From contig JBFMDN010000120.1 in NCBI GenBank assembly GCA_040753915.1, positions 1 through 6,846 on the forward strand: a DNA stretch of 6,846 bases, given 5' to 3'. The translations under genes and the position numbers were made by a program. Source of the stretch: JBFMDN01 sp040753915 (GTDB lineage Bacteria > Desulfobacterota > Desulfomonilia > Desulfomonilales > Desulfomonilaceae). Positions 1 through 6,297 of the stretch are shown here, piece after piece. The notes under the pieces were generated by a model. It worked only from the letters and a program-made list of their open reading frames with translations. It made no database searches and was not told the origin of the DNA. Positions within the stretch are counted from its first letter, which is position 1. The number at the start of each line of letters is the position of its first letter.

Positions 1-2
1 CA

Positions 3-64
3 CCCCGGCGAAAGCCGGGGTCCATAACATATTGGAAGGACTGGATTCCGGCTTTCGCCGGAAT
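3..64. repeat. Pair of mirror-image REP-like hairpins
   Basis: Two perfect hairpins lie 24 bases apart. The first (3-20) pairs CCCCGGC with GCCGGGG around a GAAA loop. The second (45-64) pairs ATTCCGGC with GCCGGAAT around TTTC. Their 14-base cores (5-18 and 48-61) are exact reverse complements of each other, so this is one repeat unit present in both orientations. This layout is typical of dispersed intergenic palindromic elements in proteobacterial genomes. The element may start to the left of the window. No coding potential is seen here. Confidence 0.75.
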
Positions 65-105
65 GACGAACAATTGGCCGTTCCACTTCTAACTTAACGC
101 CTATG

Positions 106-240
106 CCCCCGAAGCGGGGGAGAGGGGATTCTTTCTGCTCCCTCTCCCTCTGGGAGAGGGTTGGGGTGAGGGTGCCTCTCCACGCATCGACGCTCAATCG
201 TGCTACGATTTTTTGCGTGTCCCGAGTTTTGAGACATTTT
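106..240 (+). repeat. Left copy of 135-bp inverted repeat bracketing the locus
   Basis: This stretch matches the reverse complement of 6534-6668 without gaps, with 13 mismatches by hand count (about 90% identity). Weaker similarity continues to about 254. It contains a CCCCCG/CGGGGG hairpin (106-120), a 9-bp perfect stem CCCTCTCCC/GGGAGAGGG with a TCT loop (140-160), and an imperfect dyad at 218-236. Compared with the right copy it lacks the outermost GGGTGAGGG-type arm, so it looks truncated at its left edge. It is probably a dispersed intergenic repeat or non-autonomous element; no transposase is visible. Confidence 0.85.
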
Positions 241-517
241 CCAAGGCCCGCCCCTACAGTCCGAGCCAATGCCATGACCATGTACACCGCGGCATAAATA
301 CGGTACCGTATTTACGGGAACGCGGTTGACCCCACTGAGGCGGCACGCGACAACAATGGCGGCGAGGAACGCATCCAGGCGAGTGCGGGTTCCAAACCTG
401 CCCTGTATTGTAACAGGCTCTGAACCTGCCCTTCCCTGAAGAGAGCTGGCCCAAACACAAACCCCTATCCGTGAAATCTTGTACTCAGATCGCGCGACTC
501 AACAAGCCTCGCTTTGC
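241..517. other. Non-coding stretch downstream of the outer-membrane gene
   Basis: No credible gene is seen on either strand. The stretch holds the 20-bp palindrome at 295-314 and a short direct repeat, AACCTGCCCT, at 395-404 and 423-432. A short open frame on the minus strand (254-460) has no ribosome binding site and no recognisable protein character. No clear hairpin followed by a T-run is seen as a terminator for the minus-strand gene that ends at 518. Confidence 0.5.
295..314. promoter_or_regulatory. Perfect 20-bp palindrome
   Basis: TAAATACGGT is followed directly by its exact reverse complement ACCGTATTTA, with a KpnI-type GGTACC core. Farther out, CCGCG (288-292) and CGCGG (321-325) also pair, so the symmetry is not confined to the core. 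A palindrome with no spacer and AT-rich ends looks like an operator for a dimeric DNA-binding protein, or a recombination or replication-associated site, rather than an RNA hairpin with a loop. No gene start lies close by on either strand, so its target is unknown. Confidence 0.5.
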
Positions 518-1570
518 TCAAAAGGCCACGGTTCCCGATACACCGAAGACTGCCAGGTGAGTGATCGAATCCAGGGAGAAACGGGTGGAATAGAGCACGC
601 CTCCCCTTACGAGATCGACCGTTGCTCCTCCGGAAAGCTCTTGACATGAATACCGAGCAAAGAGGCCGCAAAATCCGCTGGTCCCGAGCGGAAAAGACCA
701 CGACAAGAGTGATTCGAACCAGAATCCGTTCACTGATTGCCCATCAAGCTCGATAACTTCACCGATGAACTGCCTGTTAGAATCGACCCGGGATAGCGTC
801 AACGCCGAGGCCGACACGTCAAGTCTCACGAGGGTTCCCATGAAATCCTCGTGCGCGTAGTGCACCCCCAGGTAGGGAATGTGAACGTGGAAATGGTCTT
901 CAGCAATCCCCGCGGGGGTTGTATGTCGAGCGGACGTTATATCGAGGTTCGTGTACCTATACCCGAGCACGAGCGCTGCGGTGTACGGCATACCCGTGCC
1001 ACCGAACCGGTTCGGATACGTGCCAAATGGCCCCAGGTGATAGACCGCGGCAAGGTCCGCGCACAGGTATCGTGACTCCGACTCCCAGAGGCGAGCGGTC
1101 AATGTGTCCGTAGCTCCACCATCCAGATAAAAATCCGTGCGAGAAATCTGAGGCAGATTTATCCATCCCTGGATTCGAGCTCCCAAGTCATCTGAAAACA
1201 GACGGGTTTCCCCCTGAATGCCGAATATGGGGCCCTCTACACTGACCTCACGCTTGCCGGATCGATTGTTCGCGTTGTCGCCGTCTCGCAACCAGATCGC
1301 ATTCACGCCCCAGAGATACCCTGCCCTGGCTTCCACCATGGACTTCTTGGCAGACGAGGGGACAAAATAAACGGGGTACGAGGGAGCCGAGAGGCCGTGG
1401 GGAAGAGGACCGCCAGGGTATGAGACGGTCGGGAGCCAGAAGAGGAGAATCGCGAGCGCGCTTCCCACGAGCCAGCGAGACCATCGAGAATCGCGAGCCC
1501 CAGGCCAAGAAACAGACCCCGCACTCAGAAGCCTTCTCTGTAACCGCACATCTCGTGGCAAACGTGGCAC
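518..1570 (-). CDS. Probable outer-membrane beta-barrel protein, function unknown
   Basis: I do not recognise a named family. From the chosen GTG at 1570 the product is 350 residues. A hydrophobic segment at about residues 33-47 (WLVGSALAILLFWLP), preceded by several arginines, fits a signal peptide with a long n-region, with possible cleavage near the LSA|PSY stretch. The mature part is made of short amphipathic strands rich in Tyr, Phe and Trp, separated by polar turns, and ends in Val-Ala-Phe. A C-terminal phenylalanine is the usual BamA recognition signal of outer-membrane barrels. The start is supported by AGGGAG seven bases upstream of the GTG. The reading frame stays open to 1930, but the extra 120 residues are Arg/Pro/His-rich, precede the signal peptide and look non-coding. 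Another possible start is GTG at 1549. The gene points away from the TetR operon and sits inside the inverted repeats. Transport or adhesion roles are both possible; neither is shown. Confidence 0.65.
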   Translation of the reverse strand: MPRLPRDVRLQRRLLSAGSVSWPGARDSRWSRWLVGSALAILLFWLPTVSYPGGPLPHGLSAPSYPVYFVPSSAKKSMVEARAGYLWGVNAIWLRDGDNANNRSGKREVSVEGPIFGIQGETRLFSDDLGARIQGWINLPQISRTDFYLDGGATDTLTARLWESESRYLCADLAAVYHLGPFGTYPNRFGGTGMPYTAALVLGYRYTNLDITSARHTTPAGIAEDHFHVHIPYLGVHYAHEDFMGTLVRLDVSASALTLSRVDSNRQFIGEVIELDGQSVNGFWFESLLSWSFPLGTSGFCGLFARYSCQELSGGATVDLVRGGVLYSTRFSLDSITHLAVFGVSGTVAF

Positions 1571-1763
1571 TCGGATGCTCCCTACCGATACTTGAGGGCA
1601 TTGAAAATCATGACAGCCACCTCTGATAAGGAAGTGAGGGCTCTGCCGTGCGAATCGACATGCAAGAGGTGATGCTGCCGCATCTGCGCCGAGGGCCGCG
1701 AGAATACGCCCATGAGTCCACCATCCTCGGAACGGGGGCCGGTCCCCTGCAGACGCGATCGGT

Positions 1764-1794
1764 ATTGTGTATCTGCCAGAGCCCAATTTGTCAA
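1764..1794 (-). promoter_or_regulatory. Candidate promoter for the outer-membrane gene
   Basis: On the minus strand a perfect TTGACA (1794-1789) is followed by an AT-rich stretch that contains CACAAT after 19 bases, or TACACA after 17. The -35 is ideal but the -10 is poor. It would leave a leader of almost 200 bases before the GTG at 1570. It is the best sigma-70-like site seen upstream of that gene, yet remains weakly supported. Confidence 0.25.
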
Positions 1795-2188
1795 TGTTTA
1801 ATAGGGCATGCACCTGGGGGCGGGGGAGTCGGCGCCTCGTAGCCTCATGAGACGATTCGGTGGCATAGTGGGTCCCTCGCTGTCGAGGAGGACCAATCCT
1901 CACCGCAACCGTAGGGCGACCGGCGGTCACCCTTTGCTATGCCACTAGGAGGATCCGGAGCTTTCGGGTCGTCACTATGCCTGGTAAAGGACCCCTGGAA
2001 TGGGCGTCTCGCCCGTTTGTTTTTGAGGATGACCGGCAAGATGCTTTTCGTGCCGGCGGGAGGCTGAAGAGAATCCGCACCCAGGTCGCCGTGGAGGATG
2101 CTGGTTTCTGACCAGGACACGGATCAACGGTCGCGTTGTGCAAGCTATCGGCCGATTATCCCCCGAGGGGAAAGAGTCTCAATCTGAA

Positions 2189-2202
2189 TGGTATTCATAC
2201 CA
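2189..2202. promoter_or_regulatory. Small palindrome upstream of the decayed cassette
   Basis: TGGTAT and ATACCA form a perfect 6-bp inverted repeat separated by TC. It lies 32 bases upstream of the TTGACA at 2235, a position that suits an operator. There is no matching copy upstream of the intact TetR promoter, so any regulator is unknown. Confidence 0.3.
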
Positions 2203-2234
2203 AAAGACAACATCAGCGCTTGCCGTAAAAAAGC

Positions 2235-2274
2235 TTGACAACCACCTGTCTATTGAAATATGAAGAGAATTCAA
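2235..2274 (+). promoter_or_regulatory. Promoter region of the decayed upstream cassette
   Basis: TTGACA (2235-2240) is followed 18 bases later by TATGAA (2259-2264), an acceptable -10. The 15-base element ATGAAGAGAATTCAA at 2260-2274 matches 13 of 15 bases of the element at 2792-2806, which stands at almost the same distance (19 versus 20 bases) from its own TTGACA. The two regions therefore look like copies of one promoter. Genes once driven from here are now remnants, so its present role, if any, is unclear. Confidence 0.5.
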
Positions 2275-2298
2275 GATGGGAAGTCTGGAAAACAAATA

Positions 2299-2334
2299 AT
2301 GGCTTCAAATAGGACGAAGATCATTCAGAATATC
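2299..2334 (+). pseudogene. Possible remnant of a TetR N-terminus
   Basis: An ATG 24 bases after the duplicated promoter element opens a frame that reads MASNRTKIIQNI. The intact regulator, at the equivalent place after its own promoter, reads NKREKIIQAAI near its start. The shared R-x-KIIQ core is typical of the first helix of TetR proteins. Helix 2, the recognition helix and the ligand domain are absent, and the frame stops soon after (about 2374). The match is short and could be chance; its position between a duplicated promoter and an oxidoreductase remnant is the main support. Confidence 0.3.
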
Positions 2335-2411
2335 AGAGAAGGCTCCAGCAAACCGGCTTTGAAGCTCCCTCCATAGGAGCTCGAAAAGGAGCGCACGAGG
2401 CCGTTTCCACA

Positions 2412-2613
2412 TTGAGCATCTTCGCTGCGTCAATGGGAGTCGATAGTCTCGAGATGGCCCGAGTGTCTCAGCGCTCCAAAAGGACTCTCGGAAGCCTTAA
2501 GGTAAGCTGTGGCAAAGGAATGCTCGAGCATTTACATGACCGTCTCCTTACGGAGCCAATCATGAGCTACTGCATCGATCAAGTCCCAGCTCTGTTTCAT
2601 GACGAAAGTATGA
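2412..2613 (+). pseudogene. Decayed molybdopterin oxidoreductase gene: two fragments, large internal deletion
   Basis: Two pieces match the intact enzyme encoded at 3445-5505. Piece A (2412-2492) reads LSIFAASMGVDSLEM and on to LG, aligning without gaps to residues 103-129 of the intact protein with 14 of 27 identities. Piece B (about 2532-2613) reads LHDRLLTEPIMSY, matching residues 661-673, which include REPIMGY. A one-base insertion then shifts the frame, giving IKSQLCFMTKV and a TGA stop, against MKSQLCSITKA and stop in the intact gene. About 525 codons are missing between the pieces, and the 5' part with the iron-sulfur cysteines is gone. The divergence shows that this is an old paralogue, not a fresh copy of its neighbour. 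One frame stays open from 2412 to 2795, but that is an accident of decay. Confidence 0.8.
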
Positions 2614-2765
2614 CGGCCGACGGAAAGAGGAGCAACCTTGTGAGCGGCTTCCCAGAATGGAGATCGCGGAGTTGGGCCTCATTCAGAAGATATGATGAGG
2701 CGATGAGCACGATAACTGGCGAAAACCTCATAGTATTTCGGCTCAGGAGTTCCAGCCGAAAGCGC

Positions 2766-2793
2766 TTGACAGCGCATCTGGCAGGAGTAAGAT
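2766..2793 (+). promoter_or_regulatory. Promoter of the tetR-oxidoreductase-SDR operon
   Basis: A perfect -35 TTGACA (2766-2771) is separated by 16 bases from TAAGAT (2788-2793), a 4-of-6 match to the -10 consensus. Transcription would begin near 2800, giving a leader of about 20 bases before the TetR start codon. The three downstream genes share strand and have short gaps, so one transcript from here is likely. Confidence 0.6.
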
Positions 2794-2820
2794 GAAGGAA
2801 ATTCAATTTAGCGAGTTTCC
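2792..2820. promoter_or_regulatory. Candidate TetR operator between promoter and start codon
   Basis: An imperfect dyad spans 2797-2820: GGAAA at one end and TTTCC at the other, with 8 of 12 positions symmetric. It overlaps the element ATGAAGGAAATTCAA (2792-2806), which is nearly repeated at 2260-2274. A site lying over the transcription start and right up to the ATG would let the regulator block its own promoter, as TetR proteins commonly do. The binding protein is inferred, not shown. Confidence 0.4.
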
Positions 2821-3408
2821 ATGTCAAGAAAAGTTAACAAGCGAGAAAAAATTATACAAGCGGCCATCGACGTTTTTGGAAAGAACGGTTTTCAAAACTC
2901 CAGCATCTCGGAGATTGCGAAGAGAGCGGATGTGGCTGATGGGACCATTTACCAATATTTCAAGAACAAAGAGGATCTTTTTTTTGCGATTCCAGCAGAG
3001 AAGACTAGAGAGTTTTGCGAGGAGCTGGAACTGCACCTTCAGGGAATTACCGGATCCTTCAACAAGATGAGAAAGTTTGTCTGGTACTACCTTTACTTCT
3101 TTCAGCAGAATCGCGAATACGCGAGGACCTTGATGCTGGAAATGAGGGTGAGCAAGAGCTTCATGAAATCCGGAACCTACAGCTCCCTCAGAGAGTTCAC
3201 AGGCAAGGCCCTGGACATAATTAAGGAGGGACAGGAAGAGGGAGTCATCAGGACGGACGTGAACATATACCTGATGCGGGAGCTGTTGCTCGGCCTTCTG
3301 GAGCACATGGTGACGCGGTGGTTACTCAAAGGGGAAGACTACGATTTGATGCAATATTACGGGGAGGCGAGTGAGCTCGTGATCAATGGAATACGTCATC
3401 CGGGCTAG
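2821..3408 (+). CDS. TetR/AcrR-family transcriptional regulator
   Basis: The 195-residue length and two-part build are typical of TetR repressors, which bind DNA as dimers and release it when a small ligand enters the C-terminal domain. The N-terminal domain (about residues 8-54) has the family pattern: REKIIQAAIDVFGKNGF, then the helix-turn-helix SISEIAKRADVADGTIYQYF (about 28-47), then KNKEDLF. Residues 60-190 are helical and rich in aromatics, and form the likely ligand and dimer domain; the ligand is unknown. ATG at 2821 is the first possible start, because an in-frame TAG lies at 2809. The ribosome site is weak (GCGAG close to the ATG), which fits low-level expression of a regulator. The gene heads the operon, and its stop is 36 bases before the oxidoreductase ATG, so autoregulation plus control of the two enzymes is the likely role. 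Confidence 0.9.
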   Translation: MSRKVNKREKIIQAAIDVFGKNGFQNSSISEIAKRADVADGTIYQYFKNKEDLFFAIPAEKTREFCEELELHLQGITGSFNKMRKFVWYYLYFFQQNREYARTLMLEMRVSKSFMKSGTYSSLREFTGKALDIIKEGQEEGVIRTDVNIYLMRELLLGLLEHMVTRWLLKGEDYDLMQYYGEASELVINGIRHPG

Positions 3409-3444
3409 TGACAAGAACCAAATGATTCAGAAGGGGTCAATATC

Positions 3445-5505
3445 ATGCAGAATTCAAGCTCACAGTGGATCGCAACAGATTGTACCATCTGCTATCACAG
3501 TTGCGGGATGAAGGTCCTGGTAGAGGACGGCCGGATAACCAAGGTTGAAGGGTTGAGCGAGCATCCTCTCAATAGAGGGAAGCTCTGTCCGAAAGGGGAA
3601 GGGGCTATCGATTTCGTGTACCACCCAGATCGACTCAAGTATCCGCAAAAGAGAGTGAACGGCCACTGGGTACGGGTCACCTGGGATGATGCGCTCGCAG
3701 AGATTGCAGATAAGCTCCAGAGACTGAAAGATCAGTTCGGGCCCGAAGTTCTGAGCATCTTCTCCGGATCGATCGGCGTGGAAAACCTCGAGATGATGGA
3801 AATGGCTCAGCGGTTCAAAGGAGCCTTCGGGACCCCGAACTTCATTTCCGTGGAGGGCATCTGCTATCGGATGCGAATCCGGTCCCGGCAGATCACGTTT
3901 GGCAAGTATCCCGTCGAGGAGATGGACACAGGCTTATATGTTCTGTGGGGACATAATCCGGAGCACTCCGATTTTCCGCTCCAGCTTGCCCTGGAGGAGA
4001 ACCTGAAAAAGGGATCCAAGCTCGTCGTGATCGATCCCAAGAGGATTGCTCTTGCCAAAAAGGCTGATATGTACCTCCCGATAAGGCCTGGAACGGATGG
4101 AGCCCTTGCTCTTGCCCTCATGCACGTCATCATCAAAGAGGACCTCTATGACAAAGATTTTGTAGAGCGCTGGACCCACGGATTCGAGAAGCTGGTCTCT
4201 CACGTGCAGCCCTACACGCCTGAATGGGCGGAGGGGATCACCTGGGTGCCTGCGGAAGATATCCGGAAACTTGCCCGGCTCTATGCCGGGGCTGAAAGCG
4301 CGAGTATCTTCCAGGGCACGAATACTCAGGATCAAACGGCAAACGGTACTCAGAACAGCCGTGCCTTTTCTATCCTGCAAATCATCACCGGGAACATCAA
4401 CAACCGAGGAGGCTGGGTGATCAGCCCAAGGCTGAGGCTCACGGGAATTGGGCTTCCCGTCGACGCGACGCCTATTGGAGCAGAGGATTACCGGCTCTTC
4501 TACGAAATCTGGGGACGGAAGAGCCCGTACGGTCAGGTAGTTTGCTTCCCGGACAGCGTCCCGGATCCAATCAGGGCCTTGATTGTGACGGGGGGAAATC
4601 CCGTTATCAGCATGCCCGACTCAAATGCGTTTCGTAAGGCCCTCAAGAAGCTGGATCTCCTGGTCGTCCATGAGCTCTTTATGACCGAGACTGCTGAGCT
4701 GGCTAATTTTGTGCTACCGGCCTGTACCCACCTGGAAAAGAACGGTCTTGCCTATAGCTATAATGTATGCCACGGGCTGCCATACTTGATGCTGAGAAAA
4801 AAGGCCATTGAGCCCTTGTACGAAAGCTGGTCCGAGTTCAGGTTCTGGACGGAGTTGGCGAAAAAGATGGGCATGGGGGAGCTTTTTCCCTGGCAAACGG
4901 ACGAGGAAGTGATTGAGCTCGAGCTCAAGCCGTCTGGTTTGAGCTACCGGGAGCTGAAAGAGGATAAGGTGGCAGGCGCGTTCTACATGGAGAAGCAGTA
5001 CGGAATGGAGGCCTATGAGGTAAGGGGCTTCGCCACGCCGTCCAAGATGCTCGAAATCTACTCGGACACCATGGAAAAAGAGGGGTTTGATCCGCTGCCT
5101 ACGTACCTCGAGCCCGAACAGAGCCCGCTGGGGGATTCTGAGATGGTTTCGAAATATCCGCTCATTCTGACAACAGGAGCGCGCAATCTTTACTTCACCC
5201 ATGGTCAACACAGAAATGTAAAGGCCTTGCGAGAAAAGAGCCCGGAGCCCTTTGCAGAAATGCATCCTCAGACTGCACGACGATTCAATATTGAGGAAGG
5301 TGACCCGATCATTGTTGAATCGAACCGCGGACGCATCAAAGTGAAAGCTCTCGTAACTGAAGACATGAGGGAAGGGGTGGTCAGTATTCCCCACGGGTGG
5401 CCGGGGGAGGCAAATGTCAATATCCTCACGGATGTCCACTGCCGTGAGCCTATCATGGGTTACCCACAGATGAAATCCCAGCTCTGCTCTATCACCAAGG
5501 CATGA
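3445..5505 (+). CDS. Molybdopterin-dependent oxidoreductase, acetylene-hydratase-like (DMSO reductase superfamily)
   Basis: This 686-residue protein binds a Mo- or W-bis-pyranopterin cofactor and one [4Fe-4S] cluster. The cluster motif is C13-x2-C16-x3-C20-x27-C48. The large cofactor domain runs from about 60 to 550, with WGHNPEHSD, VVIDPKR and IRPGTDGALALAL typical of the family. The C-terminal MopB-binding domain begins near residue 571 (YPLILTTGAR) and includes PHGWPGEANVN. Cys140 (in GICYRMR) is placed to be the metal ligand. GFDPLPTYLEP and this domain order resemble acetylene hydratase, but the residue after the second cluster Cys is Tyr17, where that enzyme has its catalytic Asp, so acetylene is unlikely to be the substrate. 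There is no twin-arginine signal, so it is cytoplasmic. No iron-sulfur or membrane partner subunit is encoded nearby. AGGGG lies 8 bases before the ATG. The SDR follows 24 bases downstream. Other options are dehydroxylase, hydroxylase or a ferredoxin-linked oxidoreductase; the substrate is unknown. Confidence 0.9.
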   Translation: MQNSSSQWIATDCTICYHSCGMKVLVEDGRITKVEGLSEHPLNRGKLCPKGEGAIDFVYHPDRLKYPQKRVNGHWVRVTWDDALAEIADKLQRLKDQFGPEVLSIFSGSIGVENLEMMEMAQRFKGAFGTPNFISVEGICYRMRIRSRQITFGKYPVEEMDTGLYVLWGHNPEHSDFPLQLALEENLKKGSKLVVIDPKRIALAKKADMYLPIRPGTDGALALALMHVIIKEDLYDKDFVERWTHGFEKLVSHVQPYTPEWAEGITWVPAEDIRKLARLYAGAESASIFQGTNTQDQTANGTQNSRAFSILQIITGNINNRGGWVISPRLRLTGIGLPVDATPIGAEDYRLFYEIWGRKSPYGQVVCFPDSVPDPIRALIVTGGNPVISMPDSNAFRKALKKLDLLVVHELFMTETAELANFVLPACTHLEKNGLAYSYNVCHGLPYLMLRKKAIEPLYESWSEFRFWTELAKKMGMGELFPWQTDEEVIELELKPSGLSYRELKEDKVAGAFYMEKQYGMEAYEVRGFATPSKMLEIYSDTMEKEGFDPLPTYLEPEQSPLGDSEMVSKYPLILTTGARNLYFTHGQHRNVKALREKSPEPFAEMHPQTARRFNIEEGDPIIVESNRGRIKVKALVTEDMREGVVSIPHGWPGEANVNILTDVHCREPIMGYPQMKSQLCSITKA

Positions 5506-5517
5506 CGTATTAATTGC

Positions 5518-5523
5518 AGAGGA
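5518..5523 (+). promoter_or_regulatory. Ribosome binding site fixing the SDR start
   Basis: AGAGGA lies six bases before the ATG at 5530. An earlier ATG at 5523 is out of frame, so this Shine-Dalgarno site supports 5530 as the start. The 24-base gap after the oxidoreductase stop contains nothing else, which favours co-transcription. Confidence 0.6.
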
Positions 5524-5529
5524 TGAAGA

Positions 5530-6297
5530 ATGGTCTTGTCAGAATGGTTCCAGCTTAAGGACAAGAAGGCAATAGTCACTGGGAGCAGTAAAGGGCTCGG
5601 CCGGGAGATTGCCATATGCCTTGCGGAACAGGGAGCATCACTGGTTCTTGCGGATCTGGTTCATCCCGAGGAGACGGCGACTTGTATCGAAAACCTCGGA
5701 TCCCATTGTGTTCCGATTCAAATGGACGTCTCGGATGAAGCTGCGGTGAAGGAGATGGTGACTGCGGCGGTATCCCGGCTCGGGAAGATCGATATCCTTG
5801 TGAATAACGCCGGGATTATTCAAACCGGTTTTACACCGACAGAGGACACTCCGGTTGAGGAGTGGGATAGGGTGATCCAGGTTAATCTCAGAGGAACATT
5901 TCTCTGTAGCAAATATGTGGGCAAGGAGATGATTGGATCGGGTGGAGGGAACATCATCAACATTGCCTCAACAGCGGGATTCAACGGCATTGCGCGAGCA
6001 CCGGCGTACTGCGCCTCGAAAGCGGGAGTCGTCATTCTGACCAAGAGTCTTGCGGTAGAATGGGCGAGATACAATATCCGCGTCAATGCCATTGCGCCGC
6101 ACTATCTGGAAACAGAGATGACCCAAGGGCTGAGGAATCACGACAAGGTGTATGACCGCATCATCGGGCAGATACCGTTGAGGAGATTTGCTACACCTAG
6201 CGAGATTTTGGGAACCGTGCTGCTCCTGGCATCGCCTGCTTCCAGCTACACCACGGGAGCGGTCTTTGTTGTGGACGGAGGCTTCTTGGCTCAATGA
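5530..6297 (+). CDS. Short-chain dehydrogenase/reductase (SDR), classical type
   Basis: At 255 residues this is a full-length classical SDR, a cytoplasmic NAD(P)-dependent alcohol/ketone oxidoreductase with a Rossmann fold. Visible motifs, in order, are the nucleotide loop TGSSKGLG (17-24), acidic Asp42 at the end of strand 2 (LVLAD), which favours NAD(H) over NADP(H), D66-V67, the NNAG motif (92-95), and the catalytic tetrad Asn119, Ser147, Tyr160 and Lys164 (YCASK). The C-terminus GAVFVVDGGF is the usual FabG-like ending. All key residues are intact, so it should be active. Annotation pipelines may call it a 3-oxoacyl-ACP reductase or glucose dehydrogenase, but family similarity does not give the substrate. 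Its position directly behind the molybdopterin enzyme suggests that it acts on that enzyme's product or makes its substrate. Confidence 0.92.
   Translation: MVLSEWFQLKDKKAIVTGSSKGLGREIAICLAEQGASLVLADLVHPEETATCIENLGSHCVPIQMDVSDEAAVKEMVTAAVSRLGKIDILVNNAGIIQTGFTPTEDTPVEEWDRVIQVNLRGTFLCSKYVGKEMIGSGGGNIINIASTAGFNGIARAPAYCASKAGVVILTKSLAVEWARYNIRVNAIAPHYLETEMTQGLRNHDKVYDRIIGQIPLRRFATPSEILGTVLLLASPASSYTTGAVFVVDGGFLAQ

Larger units (their letters stand above)
1571..2234. other. Long intergenic region with hairpins, no convincing gene
   Basis: Several short open frames exist but none has a good start signal or protein-like composition. The region contains small dyads: GGGCG/CGCCC around TCT (2002-2014) and CCGGCA/TGCCGG (2033-2056), a closely spaced pair that resembles a dispersed intergenic repeat. 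A candidate minus-strand promoter (about 1764-1794) and a palindrome at 2189-2202 are listed separately. The rest shows nothing I can assign. Confidence 0.5.

Noticed and set aside
1571..1930. N-terminal extension of the minus-strand outer-membrane gene to 1930, giving 470 residues.
   Set aside because: The extra 120 residues lie before the signal-peptide-like segment and are Arg/Pro/His-rich with no order. The GTG at 1570 has a well-spaced AGGGAG, while the GTG at 1930 has AAAGG directly abutting it.
2310..2360. Upstream extension of the oxidoreductase remnant, with DEDHSEYQRRLQ aligned to residues 81-92 and the TAG at 2310 as a mutated Trp80.
   Set aside because: Only four identities support it, an 11-residue insertion is needed to rejoin the solid match at 2412, and the same bases are better explained in another frame as a TetR start.
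2363..2381. Hairpin AGCTCC/GGAGCT as a terminator or operator.
   Set aside because: There is no T-run after it, the stem is only six bases, and it lies inside the decayed cassette with no counterpart at the intact promoter.
2412..2795. An intact 127-residue hypothetical protein starting with TTG.
   Set aside because: Its first part and middle are fragments of a molybdopterin oxidoreductase separated by a large deletion. The true C-terminal end continues in another frame to the TGA at 2611-2613, so the rest of the frame is chance.
4714..5439. A 241-residue minus-strand open frame, and another at 3934-4380.
   Set aside because: Both lie antisense inside the well-supported oxidoreductase gene, lack start signals and show no family features; they follow from the codon bias of the real gene.
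3445..5505. Assignment as acetylene hydratase itself.
   Set aside because: The Asp that follows the second cluster cysteine in the known enzyme is Tyr17 here, and the operon context with an SDR does not require acetylene as substrate.
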